Below are positions 57,586 through 64,000 of a DNA stretch of 64,000 nt, piece by piece. The notes under the pieces are model-generated. The model made no database searches. It saw nothing but the letters and a program-made list of their open reading frames with translations, and was not told the origin of the DNA. The DNA is from CAVQUE01 sp046290435. Lineage in GTDB: Bacteria; Actinomycetota; Acidimicrobiia; Acidimicrobiales; UBA8592. The stretch covers positions 1-64,000 of the forward strand of contig JBKAGO010000003.1 of the NCBI GenBank assembly GCA_046290435.1. The letters run 5' to 3'. The position numbers and the translations under genes were made by a program. The first letter of the stretch is position 1. Each line of letters opens with the position of its first letter.

Positions 57586-58394
57586 TCCGTCCCGAACCGG
57601 GGGCCGTCGACGGCCTCGTCATCGCCCGCGACGGCGGCGTCCTGCAACTGCGCCTCGATCGTCCCGACCGCCGCAACGCCGTCACCGACGACATCGTGTT
57701 GGCCCTGATCGACCACATCGAGGTCGCGGGCTCCGACGAATCGGTCCGGGTCATCCACCTGTCCGGCACCGGCGACCACTTCTGCTCGGGCTTCGACCTG
57801 TCGCTGCGCGGCGGCGAGGCCACCCGGCCACGAACCGGGGCAACCCAGCGCCAGATGCGCTGGCACGTCAACCGGTTGATCCCGGCGATGCTCGAGACCC
57901 AGACGCCCATCGTCACCACGGTGCGGGGATGGGCGATCGGTCTCGGGATGAACCTGGCGCTGGCCAGCGACTTCGTCGTCGCCGACGAGACCGCCCGGTT
58001 CTGGGCGCCGTTCACCGGCGCCGGCTTCACCCCCGACAGCGGCGCCTCGTGGCTGTTGCCCCGCCTGGTCGGCGTCGCCCGAGCGAAGGACATGTTGCTG
58101 CTGGGCCGCCAGGTGAGCGGCCGGGAGGCCGCCGACTGGGGCATGATCCACGCTGCGGTGCCAGCCGAGGAGGTCGATGCCACCGCCGCCGAGCTCGTGG
58201 CGCGGTTGGCCTCTGCGGCCACGGTCGCGGTCGGGCTCACCAAGGCGTTGGTGCAACGAGGGCTCACCGTCGACCTCGAACGGCACCTGGCCGACGAGGC
58301 CCTGGCCATCGAGATCTCGAGCCGCTCCGAGGACTTCGCCGAGGCGTCGCGGGCGCGACGCGAGAAGCGGGACATCGAGTTCCGTGGCCGCTGA
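57582..58394 (+). CDS. enoyl-CoA hydratase/isomerase family protein (crotonase C)
   Basis: A 270-residue crotonase. The oxyanion-hole motif is CSGFDLSLRG and RGWAIGLGMNLALASDFVVA. The catalytic region GAGFTPDSGASWLLPRLVG has Asp where many isomerases of the PaaG type have it, and lacks the first hydratase Glu. It is therefore more likely an isomerase-type crotonase. GTG 57582 overlaps the MaoC-like stop; its end overlaps the GntR gene by 11 bp. Confidence 0.93.
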   Translation: MIRPEPGAVDGLVIARDGGVLQLRLDRPDRRNAVTDDIVLALIDHIEVAGSDESVRVIHLSGTGDHFCSGFDLSLRGGEATRPRTGATQRQMRWHVNRLIPAMLETQTPIVTTVRGWAIGLGMNLALASDFVVADETARFWAPFTGAGFTPDSGASWLLPRLVGVARAKDMLLLGRQVSGREAADWGMIHAAVPAEEVDATAAELVARLASAATVAVGLTKALVQRGLTVDLERHLADEALAIEISSRSEDFAEASRARREKRDIEFRGR

Positions 58395-59046
58395 CCCCAG
58401 CCCGTCGGTCACCCCGATCCGCCGCCGCACCGCCGGCCAGCTCGTCGCCGACGAGATCCGCCGCCGCATCTGGACCGGCGACCTCGAGTCCGGCGAACGC
58501 CTCAACCAGGAGGACCTCGCCGCCGCGCTGGGCGTCAGCCGCCTGCCGGTACGCGAGGCCCTGCTGATGCTCGAACGCGAAGGCGTCGTGCAGATGGCCC
58601 CGCACAAGGGCGCCTTCGTCGAACGCATCGACGAACCCGCCGTACGCGACCACTACGAGCTGTTCGGGCACCTCGACGGGTTCGCCCTGCGCCTCGCGAT
58701 CGAGCGCCTCTCCCCCACCGACCGGACCACACTCGCCGCGGCCATGAACGGCTGCGCCGGCATCGACGACCCCGACCGCATGCAACAACAGGTGCAGGAG
58801 GTCCGGGCGATCATCCACGAGGCCGGCGGCTCGCCGCGCTTTCGGGCCGTCGCCCGCGGCCTCGCCCCCATCGTCGCCGGCAACTTCTTCCGCGAGGTCC
58901 CAGGGGCGCTGGCAGTAAGCCGCAGCGAGATGCCCCGTGTCGGTGCCGCGGTCGCCGAAGGAGACGCCGACGGCGCGGTCGTCGCGTACGCCGCCATGAT
59001 GCGCGCCCACAGCGACCTGGTGGTCGCCATCCTCCGCTCGCGCTGA
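58384..59046 (+). CDS. GntR-family regulator (FadR/FCD subgroup)
   Basis: A 220-residue regulator. The winged helix is ADEIRRRIWTGDLESGERLN, NQEDLAAALGVSRLPVREAL and LEREGVVQMAPHKGAFV. The C-terminal FCD domain is helical, with metal-binding histidines possible at IIHEAGG and RAHSDLVVA. It probably controls both the plus-strand genes and the divergent catabolic operon through the palindrome at 56284-56296, with an acyl-CoA or acid as effector (inference). Confidence 0.92.
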   Translation: MAADPSPSVTPIRRRTAGQLVADEIRRRIWTGDLESGERLNQEDLAAALGVSRLPVREALLMLEREGVVQMAPHKGAFVERIDEPAVRDHYELFGHLDGFALRLAIERLSPTDRTTLAAAMNGCAGIDDPDRMQQQVQEVRAIIHEAGGSPRFRAVARGLAPIVAGNFFREVPGALAVSRSEMPRVGAAVAEGDADGAVVAYAAMMRAHSDLVVAILRSR

Positions 59047-59131
59047 GACACCCGCATCGTGCGCCGGCCCGAGTCGTGCCGCTCGGAGCGGCGCCGATGC
59101 GGCTCACGCCGCGCTGATGGGGCCTGCGGTC

Positions 59132-60133
59132 TCAGACCGGCCAGGGTTCGGCGATGGCGACGAGACGGGCGGGGGCGGCGAGCATCTTCATCGACGTCTC
59201 GATGACCGCGTGGTGATCGCGCTCGGGCAGGACGAGCACGACCTCGTCGGGTCGTTCGTGGGCGACGTGACCTGCGGCAGTGGGCACGAGGTCGAGGTCG
59301 ATCCCGGCCGAGCACACGACCAGGGCCGTTCCTGCGTCGGACACCCCGAGCGCTGCTGCCGGCGCGGGCTCGTGGATACCGCCGCGCACCTCCAACGGAG
59401 CGAGCGGGACGAGCGTGCGACAGCCGACGAGTTCGGGGTGCGCGACCACCACCGATCGCAACCAGCGTTCGCGGCTGAAGCGATTGAGGGGGTGCAGCCC
59501 AGCGGTGAGGGTGCGCTGCTCGCGGACCTGCTCGATGACCTTGGCGAGGTGTTCGGGCGTCGGCAGGTCGGCGTTGATGACGGCGTGGGCCTCCTGGTCG
59601 AAGAGCCCGACGCCCACGCGCACGATGGCTTCGCCCTGGGCATCGACGGCGATGCGTGCGACCTCGAGGCCCGCGAACTCGCCCACGACCACCCCGTGTT
59701 CGACGATGACGTCGAGGCCGGCCTCGGCGAGCTGCGCGCCGGCGGCGATGGCGACCGGGGGCGGTTCGGGAGGCTCCGGGAGGTGGGCCTCGCGCACGGC
59801 CTCGATCGAGGTGCCCGTGACGCGCCAGATCGTCGGGGTGGGATCGAGGCCGGCGGCGGAGGCCACCCAGATGTCTTCGACCTGGTCGAGCACCAGGTGG
59901 TACTCGTCGGCGTCGCGCTTGGCGCCCCAGGCGACCAGCGCAGCCAACGGCGAGGGCGATCGCTGCGGATCGGGCAGGTACACGACCGCACGGCGCCCGA
60001 TGAGCAGGCCGGCACCGGTGCCCACCGCCGACGACTCGGCGTCGTCGATGGAGGCGCCGTCTGCGAAGTGCTGCGCGGCGATGGCACGCAACTTGGCGAG
60101 GGCCAGCGCGGCTCGTCGATCTCCGGTGACCAT
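59132..60133 (-). CDS. hypothetical protein
   Basis: A 333-residue soluble protein without recognised domain. The composition is Ala/Val/Glu-rich. The first half looks alpha/beta (VGTGAGLLIGRRAVVYLPDP) and the second half repeats similar strands (GAQLAEAGLDVIVEHGVVVG, TALVVCSAGIDLDLVPTAAG). The end LPERDHHAVIETSMKMLAAP is helical. It lies upstream of no obvious partner; rpmE follows in the opposite map direction at 57 bp on the same strand. The start is ATG 60133. Confidence 0.7.
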   Translation of the reverse strand: MVTGDRRAALALAKLRAIAAQHFADGASIDDAESSAVGTGAGLLIGRRAVVYLPDPQRSPSPLAALVAWGAKRDADEYHLVLDQVEDIWVASAAGLDPTPTIWRVTGTSIEAVREAHLPEPPEPPPVAIAAGAQLAEAGLDVIVEHGVVVGEFAGLEVARIAVDAQGEAIVRVGVGLFDQEAHAVINADLPTPEHLAKVIEQVREQRTLTAGLHPLNRFSRERWLRSVVVAHPELVGCRTLVPLAPLEVRGGIHEPAPAAALGVSDAGTALVVCSAGIDLDLVPTAAGHVAHERPDEVVLVLPERDHHAVIETSMKMLAAPARLVAIAEPWPV

Positions 60134-60190
60134 GCGGGCGTCCTCAGCCGTCTCGGCGGCGCAGGTGCACGATGGTCGGCGTTGCGGTGA

Positions 60191-60460
60191 CTACTCGGCG
60201 GCCTTGCCGGACCGCTTGCGCTTGCCGTAGCGGCGCTCGAAGCGCTCGACGCGACCAGCGGTGTCGACGATGGTCATCGTGCCGGTGAAGAACGGATGGC
60301 TGGCCGAGGAGATCACGACCTTCGCCAGCGGGTAGGTGTTGCCGTCTTCCCATTCGACCGTCTCGTTGGTCTCGATGGTCGAGCGGGTGAGGAACGACGT
60401 GCCCGCGGTGGTGTCCTGGAACACGACGTAGCGGTAGTCGGGATGGATGTCGGCCTTCAT
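60191..60460 (-). CDS. rpmE2: 50S ribosomal protein L31 type B
   Basis: An 89-residue L31. The start MKADIHPDYRYVVFQDTTAG and SFLTRSTIE are those of the type B form without the zinc-binding cysteines. The block HPFFTGTMTIVDTAGRVERF is conserved. AGGAG lies 5 nt before the ATG. Type B copies often replace the zinc form under zinc limitation, but here it follows rho and may be the constitutive copy. Confidence 0.96.
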   Translation of the reverse strand: MKADIHPDYRYVVFQDTTAGTSFLTRSTIETNETVEWEDGNTYPLAKVVISSASHPFFTGTMTIVDTAGRVERFERRYGKRKRSGKAAE

Positions 60461-60504
60461 GAGAGCTCCTGGGAATGAACCGATCGTCGAATCTACTGGC
60501 GCAA

Positions 60505-60520
60505 CCGCCGAATGCGGCGG
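60505..60520 (-). terminator. hairpin between rho and rpmE
   Basis: CCGCCG (60505-60510) and CGGCGG (60515-60520) form a perfect 6-bp stem with a four-base loop, 9 bp after the rho stop codon. No T tract follows, so it may reduce read-through without being a classical terminator. Confidence 0.35.
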
Positions 60521-60528
60521 GAGCGCGT

Positions 60529-62574
60529 CTAGCCGACTGCGTTCTTCGCCACCTCGGCGAGGAATTCGTCGTTGCTGTTGAACGTCTTGAGGCGGTCGAT
60601 GAGCAGCTCGAGGCCGGGGGCGTTGGCCCCGTCGGCAGCCATGCCCGACAGCACACGCCGCAGTTTCCACACCTGCTGGAGCTGCTTGCGCTCGAACAGG
60701 AGCTCCTCGTGGCGGGTGGAGGATGCGTCGACGTCGATGGCGGGATAGATACGCCGCTCCGCGGTCCTGCGGTCGAGGCGGAGCTCCATGTTGCCGGTGC
60801 CCTTGAACTCCTCGAAGATCACCTCGTCCATCTTCGAGCCGGTCTCGACGAGCGCGGTGGCCAGGATGGTGAGCGAGCCGCCCTCTTCGACGTTGCGGGC
60901 CGCACCGAAGAACCGCTTCGGCGGATACAGCGCGCCCGAATCGACACCGCCGGACATGATGCGCCCGGTGGCCGGGGCCGCCAGGTTGTAGGCCCGGGCC
61001 AGGCGGGTGATGCCGTCGAGGATGATGACGACGTCCTCGCCCATCTCGACCATGCGCTTGGCCCGCTCGATGGTGAGCTCGGCGACCATGGTGTGTTCGT
61101 CGGAGGGCCGATCGAAGGTCGACGCCACGACATCGCCACGCTTGAGCCACCGCTTCATGTCGGTGACCTCTTCGGGGCGCTCGTCGACGAGCAGCACCAA
61201 CACCTTGACCTCGGGGTTGTTGAGCTCGATCGACCGGGCGATCTCCTTCATGATCGTCGTCTTGCCCGCCTTCGGCGGCGACACGATGAGGCCACGCTGA
61301 CCCTTGCCGATGGGCGAGATGAGGTCGACGATGCGCGACGTCATGTTGGTGGGATCGTCGGCCCGCTCGAGCTTCAGCCGCTCGTCGGGGAACAACGGGG
61401 TGAGATCCTCGAACCGGCGGCGCTTGAGCGCCTTGTCGGGAGCCTCGCCGTTGACCTCGTCGAGGCGCAGCAGGGCCGGGTTCTTCTCGGACCGGCCGGC
61501 CGGGCGAGACGCACCCTTGAGGTAGTCGCCCTTGCGCAGCCCGAACTGGCGGGCCTGCTTGACCGGCACGTACACATCGTCCTTGGAGGGCAGCATGCCC
61601 TTGACCCGCAGGAACCCGTAGCCGTCGTCGCGCAGGTCGAGCCAGCCGCTGACGTCGATGGGCTCGCCGTCCCAGTCCTCAGGCGGGGCGCCGCCTCCCT
61701 GGGCCTGATCGCGATCTCGGTTGCGGCCCCGACGGCGACGCTTGCGGTTGCCGGACTCATTGGGGTCGTTCTGGTTGCCCTGGCCGCCCTGGTTGCCCTG
61801 GCCGCCCTGGTTGCTCTGGCCGCCCTGGTTGCTCTGGCGGCTCTGCTGGTCGTTGCGACGCTGATCGCCGCCGCCCTTGTTCTGGTCGCCCTTGTTCTGG
61901 TCGCCCTTGTTCTGATCGCCCTTGTTCTGGTCGCCCTTGGCCTGATCGCCACCTTTGTCCTGGCCGCCGGCGTCTCGGCCCTGATCGCCCTTGTTCTGGC
62001 CGCCAGTGCTCTGGTCGCCGTTGGGCTGGTCGTCGCCGGCCTTGTCCTGGTCGCCCGCGTCGGCGCCCTTGGCCTGATCAGCACCGGCGTCGCCTGCGGG
62101 ACGAGAGCCATTGCCGTCACGAGCGGTGGTGTCGTCGCCATCGGGGAACCCCACGGTGGCGGGGGCCGGGGGCTCGGGCTCGCCGGCCTCGCGGGCCCGC
62201 TTGCGTTCGGCCTCGGCACGGGCATCGGCCATCGGGTCGAACGAGAAGGACTGCGCGGTGGCCGGCTTGGGCCTGACGCGGGGAGCGGGCTTCGGCGCGC
62301 TCGGTGTCGGAGCGTCGGTTCCGGCTGCGCTGTCCGAACTCGACCGCGAGGCACTCGACGACGATGCAGCCGAGTCCTTTGCTGCGGAGCCACTGGCGCC
62401 TCCGCCGTTGGACGGCGCCGGCGAGGACCCACCCGCGAGGTCGAGGATCAAGTCGACGATCTCGGCCTTGCGCGCCCGCGACCCGGGTTTGACGCCCATG
62501 GCATTGGCGATCTGGTGGAGTTCTTCTTTGTCCTTGGACTGGAGCGTCGAGCGGTTGAGCTCAGTGGTGCTCAC
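60529..62574 (-). CDS. rho: transcription termination factor Rho with long repeat-rich N-terminal domain
   Basis: A 681-residue Rho, an RNA-dependent hexameric ATPase. An N-terminal helical domain (LHQIANAMGVKPGSRARKAE) is followed by about 230 residues of disordered sequence. These include KGDQN repeats and QGGQGNQ repeats and an Arg-rich patch RKRRRRGRNRDRD. The primary RNA-binding OB domain (WLDLRDDGYGFLRV), Walker A SPPKAGKTT, Q-loop and R-loop (LDGITRLARAYN, AIDVDASSTR) follow. GTG 62574 is the start. Long insertions are known in actinobacterial Rho proteins and may broaden RNA binding. Confidence 0.96.
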   Translation of the reverse strand: MSTTELNRSTLQSKDKEELHQIANAMGVKPGSRARKAEIVDLILDLAGGSSPAPSNGGGASGSAAKDSAASSSSASRSSSDSAAGTDAPTPSAPKPAPRVRPKPATAQSFSFDPMADARAEAERKRAREAGEPEPPAPATVGFPDGDDTTARDGNGSRPAGDAGADQAKGADAGDQDKAGDDQPNGDQSTGGQNKGDQGRDAGGQDKGGDQAKGDQNKGDQNKGDQNKGDQNKGGGDQRRNDQQSRQSNQGGQSNQGGQGNQGGQGNQNDPNESGNRKRRRRGRNRDRDQAQGGGAPPEDWDGEPIDVSGWLDLRDDGYGFLRVKGMLPSKDDVYVPVKQARQFGLRKGDYLKGASRPAGRSEKNPALLRLDEVNGEAPDKALKRRRFEDLTPLFPDERLKLERADDPTNMTSRIVDLISPIGKGQRGLIVSPPKAGKTTIMKEIARSIELNNPEVKVLVLLVDERPEEVTDMKRWLKRGDVVASTFDRPSDEHTMVAELTIERAKRMVEMGEDVVIILDGITRLARAYNLAAPATGRIMSGGVDSGALYPPKRFFGAARNVEEGGSLTILATALVETGSKMDEVIFEEFKGTGNMELRLDRRTAERRIYPAIDVDASSTRHEELLFERKQLQQVWKLRRVLSGMAADGANAPGLELLIDRLKTFNSNDEFLAEVAKNAVG

Positions 62575-62773
62575 GGTGATACCTCGCGGGTGCGCAATGG
62601 ACGGCGACCGGTGCAGCGCACCGACGCGATCCGGTGGTGTCAAGGCTCGGCGCGATGATCGCTGAGACCGAGCAGGTGCTGAAGAACCCCCGGTGAGAAC
62701 GCACGCAGCGTCGTGAAGACGAGTGAAAAGGGGCTGAGCCACGAACAGGTGGTCGTGGCCGACAGCACTCTGA

Positions 62774-62802
62774 ACTGTAGCGACCCCCCGCCCCGTCGGC
62801 AA
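62774..62802 (-). promoter_or_regulatory. probable rho promoter
   Basis: On the minus strand TTGCCG (62802-62797) and TACAGT (62779-62774) are separated by 17 bp. The resulting leader of about 190 nt up to GTG 62574 would leave room for autogenous attenuation, as known for rho in other bacteria. Confidence 0.55.
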
Positions 62803-62876
62803 CAGCAGGCCGTGGCAGAGGAGGCGACCGTCGCGCCGTGCAGTTGTCGGCACGCGGCGTTGCGCTCCGGAATGGG

Positions 62877-64000
62877 TCAGCGGATACGGGTGACGGTCTC
62901 GCAGCGGCGGAAGCGATCGCGGCCGGCACCGCCGTTGCAGATGTCTCGTCCCGGGCCCCCGTCGAGGCGGTCGCGTCCGCCATTGCCGAAGATGCGGTCG
63001 TTGCCGGCGCGGCCGAAGATGCGGTCGTTGCCTGGCCCGCCGCGGATGATGTCTCGCCCAGGGCTGCCGCAGATGAGGTCGTTGCCGCCGCGCCCGAGGA
63101 TGGTGACTCCGGTGCGGTTCCGCGTGACGATCACGTCGTTGCCGTTGGTACCCACGATGCGCCGCTGGCCGGGCCGGCCGACGACGGTGGCCTCGCGACC
63201 CGAACAGGTCGGAGTCGACCCGACCGTGGGGGCCGGATCCGGCGTGGCGGTCGGCGTCGGGGTCGGTGAGGGCGTCGGGGTCGCCGGCGGTGCGACCGGC
63301 GTCGGGGTCGCCGGAGGCGGGACCGGCGTCGGCGTCGGCGGTGGTAGGGCTGCCGCGGCCGCAGCGGTCAGCAGCGGGATGTCGACGGTGGGCAGGTTGT
63401 CGCCCATCTCGTCGGACCCGTCGCCACGCCGGTCGCTGTCGCCGTAGCCCAGCTGACCGGAGTTGTTCAGGCCCCAGCACTTGACGGTGGCGTCGTGGAG
63501 GACGACGCAGCTGTGCCATCCGCCGGTCGTGACGACGGCGACGGTGCGGCCGGCGCCGAGATCGATGGCGGGGAGGGCATCACCCATCGAGCCGGACTCA
63601 TCGCCACGGTGCGTCCTGTCCCCCTGGCCGAGCTGGCCGATGCTGTTGATGCCCCAACACTTGGCGGTGGCGTCGTCGAGCATGGCGCAGCTGTGATCCC
63701 TGAAGGAGGTGATGGCGGTGGCGCTGCGGCCGTCACCGAGATCGACGGCGCCGAGGGCGTCCCCCATGTGCGTGGGAGACCCGCCGCGGTGCGTCCTGTC
63801 CCCCTGACCGAGCTGGCCGACATTGTTGAGGCCCCAACACTTGACGTCGCCGCCGTCGAGGAGCGCGCAGGCGTGCGCCCAACCGACGGTGATCGCGGTG
63901 GTGGTGCGGCCGTCGCCCAGATCGACGACGGGGAGGAAGTCGCCCATCTCGTCGGGCCCGTCGCCACGGTGGTCGGTGTCGCCGATGCCGAGCTGGCCGA
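62877..64000 (-). CDS. RCC1-repeat and RTX-type calcium-binding repeat protein (C-terminal part, cut by window edge)
   Basis: The reverse strand holds at least 374 residues, open to the right edge. Four RCC1-like units repeat (CALLDGGDVKCWGLNNVGQL, CAMLDDATAKCWGINSIGQL, CVVLHDATVKCWGLNNSGQL and a partial one), each with a CWG-x-N-x-x-GQLG core. A Pro/Thr linker of about 50 residues follows. The C terminus has hemolysin-type nonapeptide repeats (GGNDLICGSP, GGPGNDRIFG, GNGGRDRLDG) expected to bind calcium. It is probably exported; the signal peptide would be outside the window. The short positively charged end RFRRCETVTRIR is complete. Confidence 0.9.
   Translation of the reverse strand, partial: GQLGIGDTDHRGDGPDEMGDFLPVVDLGDGRTTTAITVGWAHACALLDGGDVKCWGLNNVGQLGQGDRTHRGGSPTHMGDALGAVDLGDGRSATAITSFRDHSCAMLDDATAKCWGINSIGQLGQGDRTHRGDESGSMGDALPAIDLGAGRTVAVVTTGGWHSCVVLHDATVKCWGLNNSGQLGYGDSDRRGDGSDEMGDNLPTVDIPLLTAAAAAALPPPTPTPVPPPATPTPVAPPATPTPSPTPTPTATPDPAPTVGSTPTCSGREATVVGRPGQRRIVGTNGNDVIVTRNRTGVTILGRGGNDLICGSPGRDIIRGGPGNDRIFGRAGNDRIFGNGGRDRLDGGPGRDICNGGAGRDRFRRCETVTRIR

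Overview
The window is GC-rich bacterial chromosome from the actinobacterial side, most likely the class Acidimicrobiia (Ilumatobacter-like). This is inferred from gene content: an RDD / SpoIIM / DUF58 / MoxR / DUF4350 / DUF4129 envelope locus, a DivIVA-domain protein, a class II fructose bisphosphatase and a long-tailed Rho. There is no rRNA gene in the window and I see no tRNA, CRISPR array, insertion sequence or prophage.

Left part (1-28 kb): ligA runs off the left edge. Next come a coupled cysteine desulfurase-mnmA pair, the envelope locus, a small run of plus-strand genes including a probable selenoprotein of the glycine/D-proline reductase B family, a rhomboid protease, and murA with Asp in place of the catalytic Cys. 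They are followed by an MFS transporter, a translationally coupled histidine kinase / HDOD regulator / EAL regulator module, a J-domain protein, glpX, an SDR, ppk2 and a DivIVA-domain gene.

Middle part (28-43 kb): a complete F-type ATP synthase operon on the minus strand (atpZ, atpI-like, B, E, two b-type subunits, H, A, G, D, C) with a recognisable promoter. The gamma gene carries a frameshift and an unusual C-terminal tail. After it come a long-form glyA, a 28-bp inverted repeat, rpiB, a small membrane gene flanked on both sides by a 62-bp-period palindromic repeat, and prfA-prmC.

Right part (43-59 kb): a catabolic island in two blocks. Block one has a P450 with a 3-hydroxyisobutyrate-dehydrogenase-like protein and a carboxymuconolactone-decarboxylase-like protein, divergent from TetR-SDR-ALDH across a palindromic operator. 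Block two has an acyl-CoA dehydrogenase, two paralogous crotonases, an acyl-CoA synthetase, a VOC protein and two unrecognised or weakly recognised proteins on the minus strand. It is divergent from a MaoC-like dehydratase, a third crotonase and a GntR regulator across only 19 bp. Together they look like oxidation of an alcohol, aldehyde or ring to an acid, CoA activation and a beta-oxidation-like breakdown. The substrate cannot be read from sequence. The window ends with a hypothetical gene, rpmE (type B), rho with its promoter, and a secreted RCC1 plus calcium-repeat protein cut by the right edge.

Three genes (RDD/desulfurase junction, spoIIM, atpG) are broken by single frameshifts. Because atpG should be essential, these are more likely base errors in the assembly than real mutations. 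Many monocistronic genes have a TANNNT hexamer 6-8 nt before the start codon and no Shine-Dalgarno, pointing to widespread leaderless transcription.
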